DNA of 50,075 nt. Origin: Bacteroidales bacterium. GTDB taxonomy: Bacteria; Bacteroidota; Bacteroidia; Bacteroidales; UBA932. Positions 18,245 to 27,616 of this stretch are shown here, in pieces. Position 1 is the first letter of the stretch. Each line of letters starts with the position of its first letter. Location of the stretch: assembly GCA_017465225.1 (NCBI GenBank), contig JAFTWQ010000023.1, positions 1 to 50,075 of the forward strand, in the 5' to 3' direction. Below the pieces are notes generated by a model. The model worked only from the letters and a program-made list of their open reading frames with translations. It searched no databases and was not told the DNA's origin. Position numbers and translations under genes: made by a program.

Positions 18245-20839
18245 TCAGTTTCTGATTGAATCATTTACAAGCGGAGACTCATTGCCCATGAGATAGCTTT
18301 CCCTGTAACCGCCGAAATCAACGACAATCTTCTCGAACACGATGCCCGGATCGAGAGGTTCGATCACAAGTTCCTTGACAGAAGCCCCGGACGGTACCTC
18401 AAGCTCGATCTTCTCGATGGCAACTCGCTTTGCAACTGTAGGATAATAGATGCTGTAGATATTCTCCGGAGCCTCATTGAGCTTGTCGTTGAAGCATCTT
18501 TCCACAGCTGGAGCACCCTTGAAGCCTATCCTGTAGCTGTGTCCCTCTGCATCGTGGAAAGCAAGTGTAGACTTTGTAGCCACATGAACGGTCACCTTCG
18601 AAACATCCTGCGGAAGATTCATGCGGTATGAAAGGGATGCACCGTCAACAGGGACATCATAAGGGAAGAGAGCGACGCCGCCCAATGTCCTTCCCATATC
18701 CTCAATCAGAGCCCATTTACCTTCTGCCGAATCATTTACAGCATATGCGTGTGGAGCCTCGATCGCGACATATCCCTCAGACGGAGAGAACACGAAACCG
18801 CCAGGAAGAGGATCGGTCTCACCGAAACGGAAGATGAAAGGAAGGGTGTCCTCCGGGAATGAATCATTCCACATTGTATATCCGATATGCTTCTGGATCA
18901 TCATGTTCTTCCATTTTCCGTCAGCCATTTCATTGTTGTACTGATCTGCAAGGAACTTGTCACGCGCAAAGCATGCCTCCACCTTGTCAGCCCAGTCATT
19001 GGCAGCAGGATCTCCAGCCTTGTAAAGGGCATGGTTCATAGCCTGTGCATAATACATCTCATATACATTTGCCAATGCCTGAATCGGGAAGAGGATGATC
19101 TGGAAATATGCGTCTCTTGTCTGTTCAGGAAGAGTCAGATACTGACGCAAAGCCTCCGCTTCAAGCTTGATGAACTCGTCGGAAACCTGTTTCCACTCCC
19201 CTGTTGCGAGATTATATGTATTCCTGTCAAGCATCTCAGCGGTGATTCTTCCGGCATATTTGCTATAAAGGTTCAGGATTCTGGCAGCTTCAGCAGCATG
19301 GTCTTCACCGAATTGCTGTCTGCAGAATTCTACAGTGTGTTCCTTTATGTTGGATGCAGTATAGCGTGTAGGATTCCATGCAAGGTCAAGGAAAAGAGTG
19401 ATAGGATATTCCATTGGCTTGAGGTCACCAACATTCAGCACCCAAAGCTTGTCGACGCCATATTCATAAGTAAGCTGCATCTGCTCCCAGAGATTCTGTA
19501 CCGGGGTGATATTCAGCCACTTTGAGTTACGCGGAGCGCCCACATAGTCTACATGATAATACATGCCCCAGCCACCCTTATGAAGACGCTCGGTCTCGTT
19601 CGGAAGCTTTCTCACATCGCCCCAGTTGTCATCGGAAAGAAGAATGATTACATCTTCCGGAACCCTGAGTCCCTTCTCGTACAAAGTCTGGACTTCCTTA
19701 TAGAGTGCCCACACCTGCGGACGCTCGCTTGCAGGCCTGCCAGTCACTTTCTTAATGATTCTGCGCTGATTGTCGAATATCTTCTGCATCAGGCCGATCA
19801 TATATGCATAGTCGGGAACGAACTCATCATCATGTCCTTCCTTGCCTCCCATGGCCGCATCACCGTCTCCACGCATACCGATAGTGATGAGGTCTTCTGT
19901 GTCCTTTGCACGCTCAATGCCCTCACGGAAGAACTTGTCGAGCACCTTCTTGTTGGATGCATAATCCCAGACGCCATACTCCTTGCGTCTGCGGGCCCAT
20001 TCCTGATGGTTGCGGGCCATAGGCTCATGATGAGATGTACCCATGATCACGCCCATCTCGTCAGCTACCTTGCTGTTCAACGGATCATCCTCATAGAAAG
20101 CCCAGCTCCACATTGCAGGCCAGAGGAAATTACCCCTAAGACGAAGGATTAGCTCGAATACCCTCTCATAGAAGCGATGATCGCCGTAGTCGGTTCCATA
20201 TGTATGTTTCACCCAGCCGGTAAGGCATGGAGCCTCGTCATTAAGGAAGATACCGCGATAACGCACTGCCGGCTCTCCTGCGGTGTATGTGCCTCTTGCA
20301 ATAGAGAGATTCTGCTGTCTTGCCACAGGCACATCGGCCCAGTCATACCATGGAGAGATTCCGATCTGCTCCGAAAGCTCATAAATGCCGTAGACAGCAC
20401 CTCTGCGGTCACTTCCGGCGATGACGAGAGCCTCACCGACGCCTTCGACCGGATTCTTGACCGTCGTGATGATATATTTCTCGACGCGGCCTTCAAGCTC
20501 TGTCTTATCGAACTTTCCGTTTGCTATCATTCCCTTGATGATCGGAGATTCAAGCGAACCGACGATGATGGCGCGGTCAGCGGCAAGGGTCTCTGCCGTC
20601 ACCGGCCTGTTACCTGTAACCCTCTCGAAGTCTTCGACAAGATCGGCCGCCGCATGCAGCACTGCCTTATCATCGGCCTGCGACACGATGACCGGAACCG
20701 GCTGTCCGTCGGCTACAAGAGTGAACCTGTCAGCAGAAATGAACGGACGGGTCGCAGAAGGATGGTCTATCGCAAATGCATCAGTAATCACGAACAATGC
20801 AAATACGCAGAATAGAAGTCTGGAAAAATTAATCTTCAT
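18245..20839 (-). CDS. Glycoside hydrolase family 115 alpha-glucuronidase
   Basis: The 864-residue secreted enzyme has the length and sequence of GH115 xylan alpha-1,2-(4-O-methyl)glucuronidases, which remove glucuronic acid branches from polymeric xylan. Visible family blocks are GTSHHEPM (His270-His271), MRGDGDAAM and ILLSDDNWGDVRKLP. A signal peptide is at the N-terminus (MKINFSRLLFCVFALFVITDAFA), and a beta-rich domain follows the barrel near the C-terminus. It is the first gene of the minus-strand operon with GH43-CBM6 and a feruloyl-esterase-like lipoprotein, behind a -7 element at 20863-20870. Confidence 0.95.
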   Translation of the reverse strand: MKINFSRLLFCVFALFVITDAFAIDHPSATRPFISADRFTLVADGQPVPVIVSQADDKAVLHAAADLVEDFERVTGNRPVTAETLAADRAIIVGSLESPIIKGMIANGKFDKTELEGRVEKYIITTVKNPVEGVGEALVIAGSDRRGAVYGIYELSEQIGISPWYDWADVPVARQQNLSIARGTYTAGEPAVRYRGIFLNDEAPCLTGWVKHTYGTDYGDHRFYERVFELILRLRGNFLWPAMWSWAFYEDDPLNSKVADEMGVIMGTSHHEPMARNHQEWARRRKEYGVWDYASNKKVLDKFFREGIERAKDTEDLITIGMRGDGDAAMGGKEGHDDEFVPDYAYMIGLMQKIFDNQRRIIKKVTGRPASERPQVWALYKEVQTLYEKGLRVPEDVIILLSDDNWGDVRKLPNETERLHKGGWGMYYHVDYVGAPRNSKWLNITPVQNLWEQMQLTYEYGVDKLWVLNVGDLKPMEYPITLFLDLAWNPTRYTASNIKEHTVEFCRQQFGEDHAAEAARILNLYSKYAGRITAEMLDRNTYNLATGEWKQVSDEFIKLEAEALRQYLTLPEQTRDAYFQIILFPIQALANVYEMYYAQAMNHALYKAGDPAANDWADKVEACFARDKFLADQYNNEMADGKWKNMMIQKHIGYTMWNDSFPEDTLPFIFRFGETDPLPGGFVFSPSEGYVAIEAPHAYAVNDSAEGKWALIEDMGRTLGGVALFPYDVPVDGASLSYRMNLPQDVSKVTVHVATKSTLAFHDAEGHSYRIGFKGAPAVERCFNDKLNEAPENIYSIYYPTVAKRVAIEKIELEVPSGASVKELVIEPLDPGIVFEKIVVDFGGYRESYLMGNESPLVNDSIRN

Positions 20840-20862
20840 AGCAATTTCTTATTATATGACTA

Positions 20863-20870
20863 CAAATTTA
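20863..20870 (-). promoter_or_regulatory. -7 promoter element of the GH115-GH43-esterase operon
   Basis: The minus strand reads TAAATTTG, matching TAnnTTTG, 24 bases upstream of the GH115 start. No clear -33 partner is seen. Confidence 0.5.
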
Positions 20871-20965
20871 CCAAATATCGGTGGATTTCACTTTCCCCAC
20901 GTTGCAAATCCTATCACTATTGATACTACTTTGTAACTATTGTTCACAAATATGGAAAGAAATGG

Positions 20966-20973
20966 TATTTTTG
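20966..20973 (+). promoter_or_regulatory. -7 promoter element of the GH127 gene
   Basis: TATTTTTG matches TAnnTTTG and lies 29 bases before the ATG at 21003. A TTG is found about 23 bases upstream. Its position supports the 21003 start and argues against the upstream ATG at 20940. Confidence 0.55.
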
Positions 20974-21002
20974 CCGGAAGAAATTCTCAATTAACACATA
21001 CC

Positions 21003-23354
21003 ATGAAAATCAAGCATCTTCTGATCTGCATTCTGCTTCTTGCGGGTTCATATCCGGCCCTAGCGCAGATTCCGGCAAAAGTGGAAAGCTTCAGCGTCAA
21101 CGACGTCAAACTTACACCGAGCCCATTCAAGCACGCCGAAGATATGGACCTCCAGTACCTTCTCGGCATAGATCCCGACAGGCTTCTTGCTCCATACCTG
21201 AAAGAAGCAGGCCTGCAGCCAAAGGCTGAAAACTATACCAACTGGGAGAACACAGGTCTTGACGGTCACATCGGAGGCCACTATCTTTCCGCGCTGTCCT
21301 ACATGTATGCAGCGACAGGAAACCATGAGATAAAGGGCAGGCTTGACTATTACATCGCAGAGCTCAAGCGCTGTGCCGACGCAAACGGCGACGGATATCT
21401 CAGCGGCGTACCGGACGGAAAGCAGATTTGGAAAGAAATATCGGAAGGAAACATCCGCGCAGCCTCTTTCGGCCTGAACGACAGATGGGTACCTTTATAT
21501 AATATACATAAGATATATGCAGGTCTTCGTGACGCATACCTCATAACGGGCAGCAAGGACGCGAAGAATATGTTCATCGGGCTTACAGAGTGGATGTACA
21601 ATCTCACTTCCGGACTTACATACGAGCAGATGCAGGATATGCTCCGAAGCGAGCATGGCGGACTGAACGAGGTGTTTGCGGATGCAGCTGCAATCAGCGG
21701 CGACAGGAGATATCTTGAGCTTGCGAAGAAATTCTCGCACACAGCAGTTCTCGAACCGCTTCTCCGTGGTGAGGACAAGCTCACAGGAATGCATGCCAAC
21801 ACACAGATTCCGAAAGTGATCGGATACAAGAGGATCGCCGACATCGAAGGCAACAAGGAATGGGACAAGGCTGCAGACTTCTTCTGGAAGACCGTGGTCG
21901 AGAACCGAAGCATCACCATCGGAGGAAACAGCGTGAGAGAGCATTTCCACCCTGCTGATGATTTCTCAAGCATGCTTGAAAGCGAACAGGGTCCGGAGAC
22001 ATGCAACACATACAACATGCTCAGGCTCACCAGGATGCTCTTCGAGACCAGCGGAGACTCACACTACATGGACTACTATGAAAGAGCCCTCTACAACCAT
22101 ATTCTTTCTACAGTCAACCCGATCCAGGGCGGCTTCGTTTACTTCACTCCGATGCGCTCCGGCCACTACCGCGTCTACTCACAGCCGCAGACAAGCTTCT
22201 GGTGCTGCGTTGGTTCAGGAATGGAGAATCATGCGAGATATGGAGAAATGATATATTCCCATGTCGGAGACAATGAGCTGTATGTCAACCTCTTCATACC
22301 GTCTGTACTCCAGTGGGGCAAGACTGCCATCGAGCAGGTGAACAACTTCCCTGTGGAAGAAGGGACAACGATTATTGTAAATCCAAAGAAGGCTGCGGAA
22401 TTCACTGTCGCCGTACGAATCCCTGAATGGACTTCAGGCAAGGCCTCAGTCACGGTAAACGGAGAAAAGGTTGAAACTGCTATGGAAAACGGCTACTGCA
22501 GGGTCACACGCCGATGGACCAAAGGCGACAGGATCAACGTATCGCTGCCGATGTCATTGAGAGCCGTATCTCTTCCTGACCATTCTGACAACTATTCATT
22601 CATGTACGGCCCTGTCGTACTGGCTGCGGAACTCGGAAGGCAGGACCAGCTCGGAATGTATGCCGATGACAGCCGTGGAGGCCATATCGCCTACGGAAAG
22701 CAGCTTCCTCTTCAGGAAATGCCGATTATAGTCGGAGACAAGGATAATATCCTCTCATATATCAGCAAGGTCGAAGGCAAGCCTATGACCTTCCATCTCG
22801 GAAGCCTTGCGCCGCTGAAATACCAGAAGGGCCTGACACTCGTGCCGTTCAGCTCTCTCCACGAATGCCGCTACATGGTCTATTGGCCGGTTGTTTCGGA
22901 TGACGAATGGAAGTTGAGACTGGCAAAGCAGGAGATGGACGAAAAGGCAAGGATAGCACTTGAGATGGTGACATCCGACAAGGTCATCTGCGGAGAGCAG
23001 CAGCCAGAAAGCGACCATTTCGTTGAAATGGAGAAGACATTCACAGGAGACCATAACGGCCGTCATTGGAGAGCTGCCGACAAAGACGGATGGTTCAGCT
23101 ATGTCCTCAAGACATCAGGCACAGAAGAGCCTTACGTCAGATTCACATGCACGGGCAGAGAAGGATCCGAGGCGATTGTGGAGATAAACGGCAAGGAAGC
23201 CGGACGCATCAGGATTGCGGGCATCGCTCCGGAAGAGATCCATGGAGTCTTGATTCCAGAAGAGTTCAAGCCTGAAAGCCGCATAACCGTGAAAGTGAAA
23301 TCGGCTGACGGGAAAAGGACTCCGATGTTCTACGAAGTGAGACTCATCAAGTAA
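21003..23354 (+). CDS. Glycoside hydrolase family 127 beta-L-arabinofuranosidase
   Basis: This 783-residue secreted enzyme matches GH127 (formerly DUF1680), which uses a zinc-bound cysteine nucleophile. The expected residues are present: Glu332-x-Cys334 in PETCNTYNML and the Cys401-Cys402 pair in FWCCVGSGMENHARYGE. The fold is an (alpha/alpha)6 barrel followed by beta domains. The start at 21003 gives a normal signal peptide (MKIKHLLICILLLAGSYPALA); the longer reading from 20940 would begin upstream of the promoter. GH127 enzymes release beta-linked L-arabinofuranose, fitting the arabinoxylan or arabinan setting. Confidence 0.93.
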   Translation: MKIKHLLICILLLAGSYPALAQIPAKVESFSVNDVKLTPSPFKHAEDMDLQYLLGIDPDRLLAPYLKEAGLQPKAENYTNWENTGLDGHIGGHYLSALSYMYAATGNHEIKGRLDYYIAELKRCADANGDGYLSGVPDGKQIWKEISEGNIRAASFGLNDRWVPLYNIHKIYAGLRDAYLITGSKDAKNMFIGLTEWMYNLTSGLTYEQMQDMLRSEHGGLNEVFADAAAISGDRRYLELAKKFSHTAVLEPLLRGEDKLTGMHANTQIPKVIGYKRIADIEGNKEWDKAADFFWKTVVENRSITIGGNSVREHFHPADDFSSMLESEQGPETCNTYNMLRLTRMLFETSGDSHYMDYYERALYNHILSTVNPIQGGFVYFTPMRSGHYRVYSQPQTSFWCCVGSGMENHARYGEMIYSHVGDNELYVNLFIPSVLQWGKTAIEQVNNFPVEEGTTIIVNPKKAAEFTVAVRIPEWTSGKASVTVNGEKVETAMENGYCRVTRRWTKGDRINVSLPMSLRAVSLPDHSDNYSFMYGPVVLAAELGRQDQLGMYADDSRGGHIAYGKQLPLQEMPIIVGDKDNILSYISKVEGKPMTFHLGSLAPLKYQKGLTLVPFSSLHECRYMVYWPVVSDDEWKLRLAKQEMDEKARIALEMVTSDKVICGEQQPESDHFVEMEKTFTGDHNGRHWRAADKDGWFSYVLKTSGTEEPYVRFTCTGREGSEAIVEINGKEAGRIRIAGIAPEEIHGVLIPEEFKPESRITVKVKSADGKRTPMFYEVRLIK

Positions 23355-23377
23355 AACAGATTACATATGACAAAGTT

Positions 23378-23406
23378 AAGAGGCGCCCCCTGCATGGGCG
23401 CCTCTT
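23378..23406 (+). terminator. Strong hairpin terminator after GH127
   Basis: AAGAGGCGCCC (23378-23388) pairs perfectly with GGGCGCCTCTT (23396-23406) around a seven-base loop. It begins 23 bases after the GH127 stop codon and should end that transcript. A long T run does not follow. Confidence 0.7.
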
Positions 23407-23695
23407 ACACACTAACCAACATAACAACCATTACTGATAATGATTCGTCTGTACGACAGTACTACTGTACAATGCAAAATTAGCAAATGACATGCATGGA
23501 AAATATCTGAAATGAAACAATACATTTAAGATATCTTTCAAGGCATATCAAAATTGAGACAAAAAATATTAATGCCGATACCTGTTATTTTCCTGTACAA
23601 TCCATGCAGTTCAAAAATCGGTTCTGAAAATATCAAAATAAAGCATATTTTAAGTTAATCACGGATATGCATTATGATAATCAGATATATAAAAG

Positions 23696-23703
23696 TAACT
23701 TTG
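23696..23703 (+). promoter_or_regulatory. -7 promoter element of the GH3/L-galactose operon
   Basis: TAACTTTG matches TAnnTTTG and lies 18 bases before the GH3 start codon at 23722. Confidence 0.55.
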
Positions 23704-23721
23704 TAGAAACCACATAAAGAC

Positions 23722-26655
23722 ATGAAACGTATATTGTTCACATTGATCTTCCTTGTATCTGTCCTGTCGATTCAGGCAGAAGATCGGAAGAGTCCGGTTT
23801 CATTCGACAGATATGAATGGAACTTCGGCACCATCGATCCGGCCGACGGAACGGTCTGCCACACTTTCACATTCACAAACAAGTCAAAGTCAGCAGTAAG
23901 GATCGCAAAGGATATCCCAAGCTGCGACTGCATCATGGCCTTCTACGACGACGAGACCGTAGAGCCGGGCGGAAAGGCAGAAGTCATGATCGCCTATTCA
24001 CCTAAGAAGGACAAGGGCAGAAGCCACAGGAGAGTAGAGCTTCTTGACGCCGACGGCAACACGCTGGCATCGCTTTCTGTAGAAGCAGAGATTCTGGACG
24101 AAGGCGCAAATGCGGAGAGGAAATACCCGTACCTCGACGTGAATCTTTCATTCCAGGAGCGTACCGAAAACCTCATCTCCCTCCTCACTCCGGAAGAGAA
24201 GGTCGGACTTATGATGAACAAATCCATCTCGGTCGACAGACTCGGCATACCGTCATACAACTGGTGGAGCGAGGCATGCCACGGTATCCGTCAGGACGGC
24301 TATACGGTATATCCGCAGCCTATCGGACTTGCCGCAGCATTCAACGAACAGATGATGTATGACATCTTCTCTACTGTTTCAGATGAGGCACGTGCGAACT
24401 GGAACCGTTCTGACCATGACATCTTCAATGTCCCTATGGGAGTGATCTACTATCCGGGCAATCCTGAGCTTACTTTCTGGTGTCCTAACGTGAACATCTT
24501 CCGTGACCCACGCTGGGGACGCGGACAGGAGACATGCGGAGAAGACCCTTACATGAATGCTGTCCTCGGATTGCAGACCGTGCTCGGAATGCAGGGCAAT
24601 GACGACAGATATTTCAAGACACATGCATGTGCAAAGCACTATGCGGTTCACAGCGGTCCGGAGCCATTGCGCCACACATATGACGCATCGGTTTCGATGA
24701 GAGACCTCTGGGAGACCTACCTTCCTGCGTTCAAGACGCTTGTGAAGAAAGGTAACGTCCGCGAGGTGATGTGTGCATACAACAGATATGAAGGCGTTCC
24801 ATGCTGCACAAGCGACAGGCTTCTCGTGGACATCCTCCGCCGCAAATGGGATTTCGACGGTATCGTCCTCACAGACTGTGACGCAATCAACAATTTCTAC
24901 AACAAGGGACAGCATGAGACCCATCCGGATCCGCTTTCAGCATCGGTAGACGCAGTCCTTAACGGAACAGACCTTGAGTGCGGAAAGGTATTCATGGTCC
25001 TTACAGAAGCGCTTGAGAAAGGTCTCATCGACGAGACTGTCCTCGACGGCCACCTCAGAAGGACATTGTACGGCCGTTTCGAGCTCGGAATGTTCGACCC
25101 TGCCGACATGATTCCATGGGCCAACATGAGTGAGGACGTGATCAGCAGCGAGGCTAACAACCGCCTTGCGACTGAAGCTGCGCGCGAATCGATGGTTCTC
25201 CTCAAGAACACAGGCATCCTTCCTCTCGCAAAGAATCTCAAGAAGATCGCGGTAGTGGGTCCGAACGCTGACGACGCAGGAATGCTCAACGGAAACTACG
25301 GCGGTACTCCTACTGCAGAACACACTCACAGCCTCCTTGAGGGCATCAGGGCAGCGGTACCTGGCACAGAAGTGTTCTACAGCAAGGCCTGCGAGCTTGA
25401 TGACGACTATGAGACAGTACGCCATCTCCATGAATTCAACGGCGGAAAGGGTGCATATGTAGAGTTCTACAACAACAGGAACCTTGAAGGCACACCTGAC
25501 AGGACCGGCTTCTACAACGAGCTCAACTTCTCTACTTTCGGAGCATGGGGATTCGCTGAGGGCATCAGCACAGACAATGTATCCGTAAGAGTATCAGGAG
25601 AATACGTAGCTGATTTCACAGGTGAGATGAAGTACAGCATCAACAGCGACAACGGCTATGTGCTCAAGATCAACGGTGAAGTGTTCGAGGATGCAAAGCC
25701 AGGCGGAATGCGACGTGGATTCGGCTTCAGAAGACAGGTTGAATACAAGTCATTCAACGTAGAGGCAGGCAAGACATATGACATCGAGATCGAGTACAGA
25801 CGCGGAAACGGCAACTTCGCGATGTTCCGCACCGAGATCTGCGAAAGAAGACTCATCGAATTCGACGCTCTTGCAGCTGAAGTGGCTGATGCAGACGCAA
25901 TCATCATCATCGGCGGTATCTCCGCACAGATGGAAGGTGAAGGCGGCGACAAGGCAACAATCGAGCTTCCATCAGTTCAGCAGCGTCTCGTGAGAGCAAT
26001 GCACGCCACAGGAAAGCCTGTAGTGTTCGTGAACTGCTCAGGATCTGCAATCGCATTCGGATGTCTCGAAGACCAGTATGACGCTCTCCTTCAGGCATGG
26101 TATCCTGGCCAGGGAGGTGCACAGGCACTTGCTGACGTGATCTTCGGCGACTACAACCCTGGCGGAAAGCTTCCTGTAACATTCTATGCATCAAATGACG
26201 ATCTTCCTGACTTCCTTGACTACAGCATGGAAAACCGCACATACCGTTATTTCCGTGGTACCCCTCTCTATGCATTCGGTTACGGACTTTCATATACCGA
26301 CTTCGAGGTAGGCAAAGGAAAGGTATCTAAGAAGTCAATGAAGGCTGACGGTTCAGTGAAGGTTACCGTTCCTGTAACAAATACAGGTGACAGAGAAGGA
26401 ACAGAGACTGTCCAGGTCTACATCAAGGCTCTTGACTATCCTGAAGCACCGATCAAGTCGCTCAAGGGCTTCAAGAAACTTTATCTTGCACCTGGCGAGA
26501 CTGCAAAGGCTGAAATCATCCTTGACGGAGAGTCATTCGAGTATTATGACCCTTCTATCGACGAGCTCTCGACACGTCCGGGAAGATATCAGATTCTCTA
26601 CGGAACTTCTTCTCTCGAGAAGGACCTCAAGTCTATCGACTTTGTAGTCAAGTAA
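23722..26655 (+). CDS. GH3 beta-xylosidase/glucosidase with N-terminal DUF1573 domain
   Basis: The 977-residue secreted enzyme has an unusual order of domains. A signal peptide is followed by a DUF1573-like immunoglobulin domain (about residues 28-125) with the marker SCDC at 67-70 and VEPGGKAEVMIAYSP. The GH3 N-terminal barrel spans about 140-460, with nucleophile Asp385 in VLTDCDAI. The GH3 C-terminal domain starts near 490 and is interrupted by a PA14-like insertion at about 565-710. A fibronectin-III-like domain follows at the end. The barrel resembles gut Bacteroidales beta-xylosidases. It heads an operon with four L-galactose catabolism genes, the next starting 21 bases later. Confidence 0.93.
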   Translation: MKRILFTLIFLVSVLSIQAEDRKSPVSFDRYEWNFGTIDPADGTVCHTFTFTNKSKSAVRIAKDIPSCDCIMAFYDDETVEPGGKAEVMIAYSPKKDKGRSHRRVELLDADGNTLASLSVEAEILDEGANAERKYPYLDVNLSFQERTENLISLLTPEEKVGLMMNKSISVDRLGIPSYNWWSEACHGIRQDGYTVYPQPIGLAAAFNEQMMYDIFSTVSDEARANWNRSDHDIFNVPMGVIYYPGNPELTFWCPNVNIFRDPRWGRGQETCGEDPYMNAVLGLQTVLGMQGNDDRYFKTHACAKHYAVHSGPEPLRHTYDASVSMRDLWETYLPAFKTLVKKGNVREVMCAYNRYEGVPCCTSDRLLVDILRRKWDFDGIVLTDCDAINNFYNKGQHETHPDPLSASVDAVLNGTDLECGKVFMVLTEALEKGLIDETVLDGHLRRTLYGRFELGMFDPADMIPWANMSEDVISSEANNRLATEAARESMVLLKNTGILPLAKNLKKIAVVGPNADDAGMLNGNYGGTPTAEHTHSLLEGIRAAVPGTEVFYSKACELDDDYETVRHLHEFNGGKGAYVEFYNNRNLEGTPDRTGFYNELNFSTFGAWGFAEGISTDNVSVRVSGEYVADFTGEMKYSINSDNGYVLKINGEVFEDAKPGGMRRGFGFRRQVEYKSFNVEAGKTYDIEIEYRRGNGNFAMFRTEICERRLIEFDALAAEVADADAIIIIGGISAQMEGEGGDKATIELPSVQQRLVRAMHATGKPVVFVNCSGSAIAFGCLEDQYDALLQAWYPGQGGAQALADVIFGDYNPGGKLPVTFYASNDDLPDFLDYSMENRTYRYFRGTPLYAFGYGLSYTDFEVGKGKVSKKSMKADGSVKVTVPVTNTGDREGTETVQVYIKALDYPEAPIKSLKGFKKLYLAPGETAKAEIILDGESFEYYDPSIDELSTRPGRYQILYGTSSLEKDLKSIDFVVK

Positions 26656-26676
26656 AGACGAACCAGACAAAACACT

Positions 26677-27612
26677 ATGATATACAACTATTTAGGCAAG
26701 ACCGGACTCAAGGTATCGAACCTTGGGTTCGGTGCCTCTTCTCTAGGAGGCGTATTCAGAAACATTGATGAAGGAGAAGCTATAAATGCCGTATTCACCG
26801 CTGTCGAGAACGGTATCAACTTCATTGATGTTTCGCCGTATTATGGCCATTACAAGGCTGAGACAGTACTCGGAAAAGCTCTTAAGGAAATTCCACGGGA
26901 CAGATTCATCCTTTCCACAAAGGTGGGACGTTACGGCAAGGACGGAGTGAATACATGGGACTACTCCGGCAAGAGAGCCGTAGAAAGCGTCTACGAAAGC
27001 ATGGAAAGACTCAACGTTGATCATATCGATCTGATCAATGTCCATGATGTGGAATTTGCAGACCTTAAGCAGGTTGCTGAAGAGACTCTGCCTGCGCTTA
27101 CCGAACTGAGGACAAAGGGAATCGCTGGACATGTCGGCATCACCGACCTTCAGCCCGAGAATCTCAAATGGCTGGTGGAGAATACTCCGGAAGGCACGAT
27201 AGAGACGATATTGAACTTCTGCCATTACTGCCTCAATGATGACCTTCTGACCGAATACATCGGCTTCTTCGAATCCAGAGGAATCGGTATCATCAACGCT
27301 TCCCCACTCTCGATGGGTCTGCTCTCTGAAAGAGGCACTCCTGACTGGCATCCCGCAGTACAGCCGCTCAAGGATGCATGTGCCCGTGCAGCGGAATACT
27401 GCAGACAGCAGGGCTATCCGATCGAGAAGCTTGCCGTCCAGTATGCTACAGGAAACAATCCTCATATCGCCACTACCCTGTTCAGCAGCGCCAACCCTGC
27501 AAACGTCCTGAAGAACATCTCATATGTGGACGAACCTATCGACATGGAGCTTGTCGCCAAGGTAAGGGAAATCATAGGCGACCAGATGAGGGTAAGATGG
27601 AAGAACAGCTGA
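26677..27612 (+). CDS. Aldo-keto reductase, likely L-galactose 1-dehydrogenase
   Basis: This 311-residue aldo-keto reductase has the catalytic set Asp51, Tyr56 (FIDVSPYYG), Lys82 (STKVGRYG) and His123 (NVHDVEF). The N-terminal run LGKTGLKVSNLGFGASSLGGVF closely resembles plant L-galactose dehydrogenase and bacterial L-fucose/L-galactose dehydrogenases. It should oxidise the sugar to its lactone using NAD(P) in the cytoplasm. The gene order with lactonase, permease and zinc dehydrogenase matches the L-galactose locus described in Bacteroides vulgatus. L-fucose or D-arabinose remain alternative substrates. Confidence 0.85.
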   Translation: MIYNYLGKTGLKVSNLGFGASSLGGVFRNIDEGEAINAVFTAVENGINFIDVSPYYGHYKAETVLGKALKEIPRDRFILSTKVGRYGKDGVNTWDYSGKRAVESVYESMERLNVDHIDLINVHDVEFADLKQVAEETLPALTELRTKGIAGHVGITDLQPENLKWLVENTPEGTIETILNFCHYCLNDDLLTEYIGFFESRGIGIINASPLSMGLLSERGTPDWHPAVQPLKDACARAAEYCRQQGYPIEKLAVQYATGNNPHIATTLFSSANPANVLKNISYVDEPIDMELVAKVREIIGDQMRVRWKNS

Positions 27613-27616
27613 TGTC

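Larger units (their letters stand above)
23355..23721. other. Intergenic regulatory region between GH127 and GH3
   Basis: These 367 bases contain no credible gene. They hold the terminator at 23378-23406, a compact palindrome ACAGTA-C-TACTGT at 23456-23468 within a triple GTAC array (23451, 23459, 23467), a long AT-rich stretch, and the -7 element of the GH3 operon at 23696-23703. The size and the palindrome suggest space for a transcription regulator of the GH3/L-galactose operon. Confidence 0.5.

Noticed and set aside
18241-18264. Longer start for the GH43-CBM6 gene overlapping GH115
   Set aside because: The extra residues are charged and precede a normal signal peptide beginning at MKSVIST.
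20940-21002. Longer start for the GH127 gene
   Set aside because: It would begin upstream of the -7 element at 20966 and put a polar segment before a perfect signal peptide at 21003.
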